DNA of 64,000 bases, taken from an uncultured Clostridia bacterium (GTDB lineage Bacteria > Bacillota > Clostridia > Christensenellales > Aristaeellaceae). Both the position numbers and the translations under genes were made by a program. Below are positions 7,933 to 15,757 of the stretch, one piece after another. A model generated the notes under the pieces. It was given only the letters and a program-made list of their open reading frames with translations, was not told where the DNA came from and did not search any database. The stretch is from the NCBI GenBank assembly GCA_934663595.1, contig CAKUKM010000009.1, forward strand, positions 1 through 64,000, in the 5' to 3' direction. Numbering within the stretch: position 1 is the first letter of the stretch; each line of letters opens with the position of its first letter.

Positions 7933-8358
7933 ATGTATACCGAGCAGGTCATGGATCACTTTATGAATCCCCGCAACGTGGGCGAAATCGAAGACGCGAG
8001 CGGCGTCGGCACCGTCGGCAACGCGAAGTGCGGCGACATTATGAAGATGTATATCAAGGTCAGGGACGGCGTGATCGAGGACGTGAAGTTCAAGACCTTC
8101 GGCTGCGGCGCGGCGATCGCTACCTCCAGCCGCGCGACCGAAATGGTCAAGGGCAAGACGATCGAAGAGGCTCTGAAGGTCACGAACAAGATGGTGGCCG
8201 AATCGCTGGGCGGACTTCCGGAAGTGAAAATGCATTGCTCCGTGCTGGCGGAGGAAGCGCTGCACGCGGCGATTCAGGACTACAAGGACAAGCTCGAGCG
8301 CGGCGAAAATCCGGACGAGCCGGAGGAAGAGAAGCCCGAAGAGATTAAATACGTCTAA
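7933..8358 (+). CDS. nifU: Fe-S cluster assembly scaffold, NifU/IscU N-terminal type
   Basis: A 141-residue scaffold that assembles transient Fe-S clusters with sulfur from the upstream desulfurase. The three ligand cysteines are visible: GNAKCGD (about 37), TFGCGAAIA (about 63) and KMHCSVLAEE (about 106). The residue after the first cysteine pair keeps the conserved aspartate. The C-terminal tail is short and acidic (EEEKPEE), with no NifU C-terminal thioredoxin-like domain. AGAAGGAGGAATCCTGA gives a strong ribosome site. The gene is last in the operon and is followed within 25 nt by the flank of hairpin element 2. Confidence 0.94.
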   Translation: MYTEQVMDHFMNPRNVGEIEDASGVGTVGNAKCGDIMKMYIKVRDGVIEDVKFKTFGCGAAIATSSRATEMVKGKTIEEALKVTNKMVAESLGGLPEVKMHCSVLAEEALHAAIQDYKDKLERGENPDEPEEEKPEEIKYV

Positions 8359-8381
8359 CCAAGCAGAATAGCAACAGGCAG

Positions 8382-8409
8382 CCATCCCGTAGCATACGAG
8401 ACGGCTGCT
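8382..8409. repeat. left flanking duplicate of mosaic hairpin element 2
   Basis: A 28-nt sequence with arms GCAGCC and GGCTGC around CCGT/ACGG that recurs exactly at 8756-8783. Its position just after nifU suggests it derives from that operon's terminator. It differs in sequence from the flank of element 1. Confidence 0.8.
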
Positions 8410-8755
8410 CCTGGTATTAAAGCCCCAGAGAGCTCGAGAGGGTCAAAACCCTCTCGAACTTTCAATCGTACCCGGCGGCGTGTACGGCGGGGGCGGGGCG
8501 ATTTTATCGCAGGGAAATCCTATTTCCCGGAGAGAAAATCGCTACCTTGCAGATTTTGCGCCCGGGGATTCTGAAAGAATCCTAGCAAAATCTGGTAAAG
8601 GCTGAAAACCCAAAGGGTTTTCAGGTTTCGCCAAAGGCGAAACTGCCGACGGCAAAATCGAAGATTTTGACGCGGCACCGTGGGGGTGGCAGTGGCGGGG
8701 GAAGCAGTTCCCCCGTCCACCTGTTTGTCAAAACCTGTTTTGACAAACAGAACAT
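8410..8755 (-). repeat. mosaic hairpin element, copy 2 (inverted relative to copy 1)
   Basis: Same order of hairpins as copy 1 when read on the minus strand. Unchanged stretches include the ~60 nt around H3-H4 and CTGAAAACCC-GGGTTTTCAG. Several stems differ but stay paired: H1 CTGTTTGTCAAAA with its exact complement (8721-8750), the inner stem of H6 GGATTC/GAATCC in place of GAGTC/GACTC, and H7 GCGATTTT/AAAATCGC in place of GCTATTTT/AAAATAGC. No coding function is supported. Confidence 0.85.
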
Positions 8756-8783
8756 CCATCCCGTAGCATACGAGACGGCTGCT
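8756..8783. repeat. right flanking duplicate of element 2
   Basis: Exact second copy of the 28-nt flank at 8382-8409. It ends 22 nt before the hflX start codon, so any transcript into hflX passes through it unless a promoter lies in the short gap. Confidence 0.8.
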
Positions 8784-8805
8784 TTGGCGTAGATATGGAG
8801 GCAAC

Positions 8806-10560
8806 ATGATTCATGGAAATACCGCGGGCATTCGCGAAAGCATGCTCGCCGAGCTGGAAAAGCTCTACGACGCGGAGTTCGAGCGCGACCAGTTTCTGCC
8901 CGACCGGCTTTTGAACACGCTGGTTCGATTCACCGATCAAATCAACCGCGAAATGCTGGTGTATCTCGGTCGCGACGGCGCGGTGCTCGAAATTGCCATC
9001 GGCGATATCGGCTCGATCGCGCTGCCGGAGCTGCATCTGCGCCGCAATCTCGACCGGCTGTCCGGCTTCCGCTGCATTCACACGCATCCCGGCGGAGACG
9101 CGCGGCTTTCGACCGTGGATCTGCAGGCGCTGCGCCTGCTCCGGTTTGATTCCATGTGCGCCGTCGGCGTGCAGGACGCGCGCTGCACCGGCGTCTGCGC
9201 CGCGTTTTTGGGCGAAACCGAATACGACAAGCTGTCGATCCTCACCTACGGCCCGGTCAAGCCCGGCCGCATTCCGCAGCAGCTGTGGATGCACGAAATC
9301 GAACTGGCCGACGCGCGCGTTTCCGCCGCGATCGCGAAGGGCGGCATCGTCGAGGAAGCCGAAAAGGCCATGCTGATTTCGACCGATTCCGAGCAGTCGC
9401 TCGACGAGCTGGCCGGTCTGGCCGAAACTGCGGGCGCGCTGGTGATCACGCGCGTGCTGCAGAATCGCCAAAAGCCCGATCCGGCCACCTATATCGGCAG
9501 CGGCAAGGCCGAGGAACTGTCGCTCACCTGTCAGGCGCTGGAAATCGACCTCGCGATCTTCGACGACGAACTGACCGGCGCGCAGCGGCGCAATCTGGAA
9601 AATGCGCTCGGCGTGCGCGTAATCGACCGCACGGCGCTGATTCTGGATATCTTCGCCCAGCACGCGCAGTCCGCCGAGGGCAAGCTGCAGGTCGAGCTCG
9701 CGCAAATGAAATATCGCCTGCCGCGCCTGACCGGCCAGGGCACTGAAATGTCCCGTCTGGGCGGCGGCATCGGCACGCGCGGCCCGGGCGAAACGCAGCT
9801 CGAGGTGGATCGCCGCCGCATTCGCAAGCGCATCGACGATCTCGAGCGTGAGCTGAAGGAAATCAAGCAGCGCCGCGATTTGCGCCGCGCGCGCCGCGAA
9901 AAGCAGGGCCAGACCACCGTCGCGCTCGTGGGCTATACCAACGCCGGCAAATCCACGCTGCTCAACGCGCTCGCCGGATCGGACGTGCTGGTCGAGGACA
10001 AGCTGTTCGCGACGCTGGACACGGTCATGCGCAATGTCGATTTGCCCGAAAACCGCAGCTGTCTGCTGGTCGATACGGTCGGCTTCATCCGGAAGCTGCC
10101 GCATCCGCTCGTTCAGGCGTTTCGCTCCACGCTGGAGGAAGCGATTTACGCCGATCTCCTGATCGTGGTGTCCGACCTGTCCAGCCCGAATTACAAGCAG
10201 CAGCGCGACACCGTATTCGAGGTTTTAAACGACCTCGGCGCAACCGACCGGCCGATTCTCGAGGTGCTGAACAAGGCCGACCGCGTAAAGCCGGACGCGA
10301 TCGTCGAGCCCGCGGACGCGATCCTGATCTCCGCGCGCGACGGCATGGGTCTGGAAACGCTGAAAGCCGAAATCGCGCGCCGGATCGCCGCCATGCGCCA
10401 TCGCGCGGAGCTGATAATTCCCTATTCGAAGGGCAATCTGCTTTCGATGATCCATTCCTCGGGCCAGGTATTAAGCGAGGAATACCTCGCCGAGGGCACG
10501 AAGGTCGACTGTCTGCTCGACATGGCGCTGTACCAGAAAATCGTAAATCAGCTCAAATAA
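8806..10560 (+). CDS. hflX: GTPase HflX with an N-terminal JAMM-like domain
   Basis: A 584-residue protein, about 160 residues longer than classical HflX. The C-terminal part is a full HflX: the GTPase-preceding domain with YIGSGKAEEL (230), the GGGIGTRGPGETQLE segment (319-333), the P-loop GYTNAGKS (376-383), DTVGF (423-427) and NKAD (489-492). HflX binds 50S subunits and splits stalled ribosomes. The extra N-terminus (1-160) contains HTHPGGDARLSTVD (92-105), an exact HxHx7SxxD JAMM metal site, with a possible upstream glutamate at 49. It may be a metalloprotease-like or a degenerate sensing domain. GATATGGAGGCAAC precedes the start. Likely cytoplasmic and ribosome-associated. Confidence 0.93.
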   Translation: MIHGNTAGIRESMLAELEKLYDAEFERDQFLPDRLLNTLVRFTDQINREMLVYLGRDGAVLEIAIGDIGSIALPELHLRRNLDRLSGFRCIHTHPGGDARLSTVDLQALRLLRFDSMCAVGVQDARCTGVCAAFLGETEYDKLSILTYGPVKPGRIPQQLWMHEIELADARVSAAIAKGGIVEEAEKAMLISTDSEQSLDELAGLAETAGALVITRVLQNRQKPDPATYIGSGKAEELSLTCQALEIDLAIFDDELTGAQRRNLENALGVRVIDRTALILDIFAQHAQSAEGKLQVELAQMKYRLPRLTGQGTEMSRLGGGIGTRGPGETQLEVDRRRIRKRIDDLERELKEIKQRRDLRRARREKQGQTTVALVGYTNAGKSTLLNALAGSDVLVEDKLFATLDTVMRNVDLPENRSCLLVDTVGFIRKLPHPLVQAFRSTLEEAIYADLLIVVSDLSSPNYKQQRDTVFEVLNDLGATDRPILEVLNKADRVKPDAIVEPADAILISARDGMGLETLKAEIARRIAAMRHRAELIIPYSKGNLLSMIHSSGQVLSEEYLAEGTKVDCLLDMALYQKIVNQLK

Positions 10561-10565
10561 ATCAT

Positions 10566-10648
10566 GACCGCCGGATAAACCGGCGGTCGTCTCGAAGCGA
10601 AATTTTCTTTGAAAAAAACGGGCGGGGTTCGTTCCCCACCCGTTTTTT
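10566..10648. terminator. two hairpins ending hflX and the converging gene
   Basis: GACCGCCGG (10566-10574) pairs with CCGGCGGTC (10580-10588). A second hairpin, ACGGGCGGGG (10618-10627) with CCCCACCCGT (10634-10643), has A-rich sequence before and TTTTTT after, so it can stop transcription from both sides. Confidence 0.8.
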
Positions 10649-10655
10649 CGCGCTC

Positions 10656-11726
10656 TTAATTCGCGCTGATCCACGCGACCTCGCCATTCCAGCCGAAGCA
10701 TACGCGGCCGGAGCCGTCGCCGATCACGTCGTAAGTCGCAATCACGCCGTCGTTCTCGTCCAGCTCGATCTTATACAGCCAGTAAATGTCCTCGCGCCCG
10801 GTGTCCGCCTGCCAGAGCACCTCGCCCTCGCGCGAAATCGCCACCGGGTCCGGGCCGTAATAGCCGCCGATGTACATCGTTCCATAGCCGTCGATCGCAT
10901 AGCTGATCGACGCGCCCAGACTGATTTGCTCTATCGGAAGCCCCCAGACGAAATCGCCGGTCGCCGCATCCACCGCCGTCAGGCCCTCTGCCGCGTTGTA
11001 GAGCATCACCAGCGCGCTGCCGCCGTTGGCATTCACAAACGCCGTCGTGCTGTCCAGCTCCGTTGCATACGGCTGATAGAGCGCCGTGCTCCAGACCACA
11101 TTGCCCGCCGCGTCGGTCACGCGCACGTCCAGCGTCTCGTCGCCATCGCCATACGAAAGCTCCGCGCGCAGGAACAGGCCGTCCGCAATGCGCTCAAAGA
11201 TCTGGAACGGGTCGTTGGAATCCACGTCCGCCGCGCGCACATAGCCGATCTGGCCGTCGTATTCGCAATACACGAATTCCGCATTGTATTGATGGCAGTT
11301 GGTCACGCCCGCGCCCTCCGGAATCTCGGCCAGCACCGCGGAGGTCGAATCCGCCTCCGCATACAGAAGCGTATTGGCGCGCACGGTGGTCTGATCGCCC
11401 AGATAGCCGTCGCCAGGCTCTTCCACCGGCGTCTCTTCTACGGGCGCGGCAGTCGCCTCCAGATATTCCGCCAGAATATAGCCGCTGAAGCCGCCGTAGG
11501 AGCCGTAGATGAACTCCTGCGAATACCAGGAGCAGTCCTCCACCAGCGCGCCCAGGGGCACCTGAATCAGGCGCTCGGCCGAAGTATCCGGCTCCGCGCG
11601 CATCGAAACCCATTCGTCGCAGCGAACCACCGTCATATCGCCGATAAAGCCGTTTCCGGCCTCCGCGAACGCGCTCATGCCCAGCAGCAGCGCAAGGCAA
11701 ATCAAAATCCCCAGCGTTTTTCTCAT
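10656..11726 (-). CDS. secreted protein with two SH3-like domains and a repeat C-terminal domain
   Basis: A 356-residue exported protein. It has a signal peptide (MRKTLGILICLALLLGMSAF, cleavage after AEA). Two bacterial SH3-type repeats follow at about 30-85 and 105-165 (VSMRAEPDTSAERLIQVP and TLLYAEADSTSAVLAEIP). A beta-rich C-terminal region has propeller-like repeats (VDAATGDFVWG, EGEVLWQADTG). SH3 domains of this sort bind peptidoglycan, so a wall or surface location is likely. The start at 11726 has GGAGGTGCGGT upstream. Function is unknown; no neighbour is clearly linked. Confidence 0.75.
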   Translation of the reverse strand: MRKTLGILICLALLLGMSAFAEAGNGFIGDMTVVRCDEWVSMRAEPDTSAERLIQVPLGALVEDCSWYSQEFIYGSYGGFSGYILAEYLEATAAPVEETPVEEPGDGYLGDQTTVRANTLLYAEADSTSAVLAEIPEGAGVTNCHQYNAEFVYCEYDGQIGYVRAADVDSNDPFQIFERIADGLFLRAELSYGDGDETLDVRVTDAAGNVVWSTALYQPYATELDSTTAFVNANGGSALVMLYNAAEGLTAVDAATGDFVWGLPIEQISLGASISYAIDGYGTMYIGGYYGPDPVAISREGEVLWQADTGREDIYWLYKIELDENDGVIATYDVIGDGSGRVCFGWNGEVAWISAN

Positions 11727-11755
11727 ACCGCACCTCCGTATCAACGTTTTTTACC

Positions 11756-11784
11756 ATTATATCCCATTTTTTTACAAATCGCAA
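11756..11784 (-). promoter_or_regulatory. sigma-A promoter of the SH3-domain gene
   Basis: On the minus strand: TTGCGA (11779-11784), a 17-nt spacer and TATAAT (11756-11761), 30 nt before the start codon. Confidence 0.65.
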
Positions 11785-11811
11785 CCAATCTCCCGAAAAG
11801 TCGCAGCTTGA

Positions 11812-13218
11812 TCAATACAGCGTCATATTTTTAAATTCATAGCCGTCCGTCGTGAGCTGCACCTGCACCTCGCCCTGCAGCGCGCGCATGTCCAGCACGT
11901 ACAGCTGCCATTCGCCGCTGACCTTTTCCGCCTTGCGCGCAATTTTCGCGGTCTTTCCCCGCTCGTCCTGCGCCGCAATCTCAAACGCCGCCTCGCCCGT
12001 CCGGCGCAGCTCGAACGCCAGATAGCGATGTCCCTTCAGCGAAAGCGCCATTTCCGGCGCGGCGGCCGCCTGCTCGGGCACGGCGCCGGTCGCCTCCCGG
12101 TTGAGCAGCGCCGCGGCATAGCGGTCGAACGCGTAGTCCGGCTGCTGGTTGAGCAGATCGTAATCATAGTCCCTATAGAACGCGTATTCCTCTTCCAGAT
12201 AGTCCCTGTAGTTCTCCTTCGTAAGCAGGTATTCTCCATCGCGCATCCAGCGCAGAATCAGGCTGCTCACCCAGCCGCCGTAATGGGTGAAATCCTTGTA
12301 GTTGTTCAGATCCGTCGTAATATCCGTGCGGTTGTTGAACGAATACAGGCGAATATTCGGGCATTCCAGCACCAGCTCGATCACATACTGCTCCTCCTCG
12401 ATCTGGCGAAGCAGCTGCCCGCGCTCCACCGTCAGCCGCCACCACGCGGCGCTGTAGGGCGAGAGGAAATAGTAAAACGTCACGTCCGGATACTGCCGGG
12501 CCAGATCGGTCACGTTCGTTTCGATGTTTTCGCGAATCGTCTCGCGTTCCTCGTCCGACAAATGCGTGTCGGGCGGCACCTGCGCGCGATTGCGATTGTC
12601 CTTGAACACCGCCTCCCGGCCGTAGGTAAATCGATTCTCCCACCGGGCGTATTCATCGAAGGAATCCATGCCCGGCGCGAAATCCGCGTGCCGCGTTTCC
12701 GCAATCATCGGAAGCACGCGCTCCATGATCACATTGCGATTCAGCACGTATTTCAGGTCGTTAAAGGGATTGTCGTCGTACAGATACGTCGGATACGCGC
12801 CGAGATCCGTGCGCATTTCGTCCTTACCCTGCGCGAACTTCTCCATATCCAGGCAGCGCACCACCGTTTTCAGCTTCGGCTGGCTCGCGAGGGCGACCTT
12901 CAGATTGTCGTTGACCTCGCGATACGTGCCGCCGGAATAGGGCACCTTGATCGAATGCGTCCCGAACAGCGCGTCCATCTCCGTGGTCGCAAAATTCTCC
13001 GTCATCGACGTGCCGGTAATCAGTGCGTCGTAATCGAAATTGCGGCTGATGCCGTTGTTCTGGCTGCGCTCGTTGTTCAGCCGGTAGTAATAGGTCTCCG
13101 TGTCCGGCGCGTGATAATGGAAAAACGGATCGACCTTATAGACCAGTCCGCCCGCGACGCCCAGCGCGGCCAGCACGATCGCAAGATATCCCGCAACCCA
13201 GAGCTTCATTTTCTTCAT
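11812..13218 (-). CDS. SGNH/DHHW-like exported partner of an MBOAT acyltransferase
   Basis: A 468-residue protein with one N-terminal membrane anchor (about residues 5-27) and an extracellular body. The segment ALITGTSMTENF near residue 65 looks like an SGNH-type nucleophile block (GxS). HYGGWVSSLIL (near residue 317) could supply the matching histidine region. It lies 13 nt after the MBOAT gene on the same transcript, the arrangement of AlgI/AlgJ or DltB/DltD-like pairs that acetylate cell-surface polymers. The residue assignments are inference and the polymer is unknown. AAGGAGGCGGGCGGC precedes the start. Confidence 0.7.
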   Translation of the reverse strand: MKKMKLWVAGYLAIVLAALGVAGGLVYKVDPFFHYHAPDTETYYYRLNNERSQNNGISRNFDYDALITGTSMTENFATTEMDALFGTHSIKVPYSGGTYREVNDNLKVALASQPKLKTVVRCLDMEKFAQGKDEMRTDLGAYPTYLYDDNPFNDLKYVLNRNVIMERVLPMIAETRHADFAPGMDSFDEYARWENRFTYGREAVFKDNRNRAQVPPDTHLSDEERETIRENIETNVTDLARQYPDVTFYYFLSPYSAAWWRLTVERGQLLRQIEEEQYVIELVLECPNIRLYSFNNRTDITTDLNNYKDFTHYGGWVSSLILRWMRDGEYLLTKENYRDYLEEEYAFYRDYDYDLLNQQPDYAFDRYAAALLNREATGAVPEQAAAAPEMALSLKGHRYLAFELRRTGEAAFEIAAQDERGKTAKIARKAEKVSGEWQLYVLDMRALQGEVQVQLTTDGYEFKNMTLY

Positions 13219-13231
13219 GCCGCCCGCCTCC

Positions 13232-14677
13232 TTAGAAATTGAAATACACGAACACGGATTCCGCGCTCAGGCACAGCACGCACCAGACCATCGCGATCGC
13301 CGCAAACACCATCGATGCAAAGCCCTTTCGCGTGCGCGTGCGGTAATTGTTCTCCGGAATCAGGCAAATCAGAAACGCCGCCGCGAAGAACGCGAGCATC
13401 CAGAAGCCGCGCACCTGATCGATCTTTCCCGCAATGTGCAAAACGCGCGCGAAAACCGAGAGCTCCGGCAGCTCGAACGCCGCAATCAGCCCGTCGCCAA
13501 TCGCCGTGGACTGGAACTTCAAAATCCGCTTGAGCATCTGAAGCCATGCGCCCACGCTCGGCGCGCGGAACAGCAGCCACAGCGCGTTGACGCACGCGAA
13601 CGTGCCCGTCCACCGCACCGTCTCCATCAGCTTCGATTCCTTCTTTTCAAACAGGCGATCCAAAATGCTCAGCAGCCCGTGCAGCGCGCCCCACAGCAGA
13701 AACGTCCAGTTCGCGCCGTGCCAGAGACCGCTGATCAGGAACACGATCATCGTGTTCAGATAGGTCATCGCCCTGCCCTTCCGGCTGCCGCCCAGTGGGA
13801 TATAGATGTATTTCGTCAGGAATTTCGTAAGCGAAATATGCCAGCGCTTCCAGAAATCGCGGATCGACAGCGCCTTATACGGCGAATCAAAGTTCATCGC
13901 CAGCTCGATATTCAGCATTCGCGAAACGCCGATCGCCATATCGCTGTAGCCGCTGAAATCAAAATAGATTTCAAACGTATAGCTCAGCATCGTCAGAATC
14001 AGCTCCATCGACGTGGCCGTTTCCGCTCGCGCAAAGCCCCAGCTCACCGCCGCCGCAAACGTATCCGCCAGCACCATTTTCTTAAACAGGCCGAAGCTGA
14101 ACATCTTAATTCCCTCGGCCAGGTGCTCCCAATTGAGCTTCTTGCGCTCCGGATCGTTCAGCTGCCCGATGAAATCCGTCGGCTCCGCCAGCGGGCCCAT
14201 CAGCAGCTTCGGGAAATACAGGATATACGTTAAATAATCCATCAGCGCGCAATCCCGGATTTCCTCCCGCTCCACGCTCACGAGATACGCAATCTGCTGG
14301 AACGTAAAAAAGCTGATGCCGATCGGCAATATCCAATTCCGCAGCGGAATCTGCGCGCCCAGCAGCGCGTTGACGTTCGAAATCGCGAAATTGGCGTATT
14401 TCAGCGCCAGCAGCAGTCCGGCGTTGACTGCGACCGGCAGAAACAGCAGTGCCTTTTTCCTGCGTCCATGCTGAATCAGCCGCGCGAAGGCATAATTGAC
14501 CGCGATGCTCGCCGCCAGCAGCATCAGCGCCTTCAAATTGGCGTAGCCGTAAAACAGCGCGCTGCCCGCGATGAGCGCAATCTTGCCCCAGCGCGTTCCG
14601 ATTTTATTCGCGCCGAAATACGCAATCAGCAGAATCGGCAGAAACGCCAGTATAAACAGGTAGGAATTAAAGACCAT
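13232..14677 (-). CDS. MBOAT-family O-acyltransferase (AlgI-like)
   Basis: A 481-residue polytopic membrane protein with about ten hydrophobic segments. It carries the family signature near residues 305-325 (FLISGLWHGANWTFLLWGAL), including the catalytic histidine, and a PKLLMGPLAEPTDF segment typical of AlgI/PatA-type transferases. It moves acetyl groups from a cytoplasmic donor across the membrane onto a surface glycan, together with the protein encoded next. I chose the ATG at 14677 (MVFNSYLF) because GGAGGAG lies nine nt upstream; the frame is open for 24 further codons without a ribosome site. Confidence 0.9.
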   Translation of the reverse strand: MVFNSYLFILAFLPILLIAYFGANKIGTRWGKIALIAGSALFYGYANLKALMLLAASIAVNYAFARLIQHGRRKKALLFLPVAVNAGLLLALKYANFAISNVNALLGAQIPLRNWILPIGISFFTFQQIAYLVSVEREEIRDCALMDYLTYILYFPKLLMGPLAEPTDFIGQLNDPERKKLNWEHLAEGIKMFSFGLFKKMVLADTFAAAVSWGFARAETATSMELILTMLSYTFEIYFDFSGYSDMAIGVSRMLNIELAMNFDSPYKALSIRDFWKRWHISLTKFLTKYIYIPLGGSRKGRAMTYLNTMIVFLISGLWHGANWTFLLWGALHGLLSILDRLFEKKESKLMETVRWTGTFACVNALWLLFRAPSVGAWLQMLKRILKFQSTAIGDGLIAAFELPELSVFARVLHIAGKIDQVRGFWMLAFFAAAFLICLIPENNYRTRTRKGFASMVFAAIAMVWCVLCLSAESVFVYFNF

Positions 14678-14720
14678 TGCGAGCTCCTCCATCGCGTTTT
14701 TCGTTCGTAAAGCTGTATTC

Positions 14721-14749
14721 AGGATAGCACAAAACGCCGCTTCGTTCAA
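14721..14749 (-). promoter_or_regulatory. sigma-A promoter of the MBOAT operon
   Basis: On the minus strand: TTGAAC (14744-14749), a 17-nt spacer and TATCCT (14721-14726). The divergent promoter at 14784-14812 lies back to back with it. Confidence 0.55.
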
Positions 14750-14783
14750 GCGTTAACGCCATTTTTTCAATTCGCCCTCCGGC

Positions 14784-14812
14784 TTGACAGTCCCGCCCGG
14801 ACGTGTTATATT
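14784..14812 (+). promoter_or_regulatory. sigma-A promoter of the histidine phosphatase gene
   Basis: TTGACA (14784-14789), a 17-nt spacer and TATATT (14807-14812), 30 nt before the start codon. Confidence 0.7.
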
Positions 14813-14842
14813 CAATAAAAAAGCAAATGAGGGAATCGCTTC

Positions 14843-15547
14843 ATGAAACTGTTGATTATCCGACACGGCGAACCGGACTATTCCATCGATTCGCTGACCG
14901 AAAAGGGCTGGCGCGAGGCGGAGCTATTGGCTGATCGCCTGTCCAAGCTGCAAATCCGCGATTTTTATGTTTCGCCCATGGGCCGTGCGCGCGCGACTGC
15001 GAAGCCGACGCTCGAGCGTCTCGGCCGCACGGCGGAGGTATTGGACTGGCTGCACGAGTTCCGCGGTCAGATAATCAATCCATCCACCGGGGAAAGATGC
15101 ATTCCGTGGAATCTTGCGCCGCAATACTGGACGAAGCAGCCGGATCTCTACGATCCCGTTGCCTGGCGCGATCACGCGCTTTACAAGCCGGGCACGGTGG
15201 AAAAGGTCTTTGATGAAACGGCGGCGGGGATTGACGCGCTGCTGCTGCGCTACGGTTACCAGCGCGACGGCGGCATTTACCGCTGCGCGGAGAACACATG
15301 CGACACGATTGCGCTGTTCTGTCATTTCGCGCTGGGCATGGCGATTGTCGCGCATCTGATCGGCGTTTCTCCGGTTGTGATGTGGCAGGGCTTCTTCCTC
15401 CCGACCAGCTCGGTCACGACCTTCATCACCGAAGAGCGCGTAAAAGGCGAAGTCTACTTCAAATGCATGCAGCTGGGCGACACCAGTCATCTCTACGCGG
15501 CCTCCGAGCCCCTCTCCCCCGCCGGCCTCTTTCCGGAGTGTCGGTAG
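14843..15547 (+). CDS. histidine phosphatase family protein
   Basis: A 234-residue member of the phosphoglycerate mutase-like (histidine phosphatase) superfamily. The phosphohistidine motif LIIRHGEPD is at residues 4-12, SPMGRARATAKPTLE near residue 47 gives the second arginine pocket, and LFCHFALGM near residue 158 supplies the later histidine. The EFRG segment carries the expected acidic residue. Substrate cannot be told from sequence; small-molecule phosphatase roles are most common for this branch. It stands as a single gene ending in a hairpin repeat with a T-run. Confidence 0.85.
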   Translation: MKLLIIRHGEPDYSIDSLTEKGWREAELLADRLSKLQIRDFYVSPMGRARATAKPTLERLGRTAEVLDWLHEFRGQIINPSTGERCIPWNLAPQYWTKQPDLYDPVAWRDHALYKPGTVEKVFDETAAGIDALLLRYGYQRDGGIYRCAENTCDTIALFCHFALGMAIVAHLIGVSPVVMWQGFFLPTSSVTTFITEERVKGEVYFKCMQLGDTSHLYAASEPLSPAGLFPECR

Positions 15548-15554
15548 AACCGAC

Positions 15555-15682
15555 TGTCAATTGCTGCCGCGCTTGATCATGGCGATTTTGAGTCGGGTAG
15601 CGACTCAAAATCTGGGTGGGCGGTAATTGCTGGCTTTGTTCCCATTAAGACGCACATTGAGCCGGATAGCGGCTCAATGTGC
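15555..15682 (+). repeat. GATAG-loop hairpin repeat, copy C with a second covarying hairpin
   Basis: The first hairpin keeps the 12-bp stem of copies A and B (15584-15595 with 15601-15612), and its loop is GGTAG. Forty nt further on is a second hairpin of the same design, GCACATTGAGCCG with CGGCTCAATGTGC (15652-15664 and 15670-15682) around the loop GATAG. Several stem bases differ from the first hairpin while pairing is fully kept. Confidence 0.85.
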
Positions 15683-15692
15683 TTTCTTTTTT
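15652..15692 (+). terminator. intrinsic terminator formed by a GATAG-loop hairpin
   Basis: The 13-bp perfect stem is followed by TTTCTTTTTT (15683-15692). It probably ends the histidine phosphatase transcript and shows that this repeat family can act as a terminator. Confidence 0.75.
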
Positions 15693-15757
15693 CCTATTTC
15701 AATTTTAGCTGAAAACTATGGTGCGGCTTGCTCCGGATGGCGGATTCATTCCCTTTT

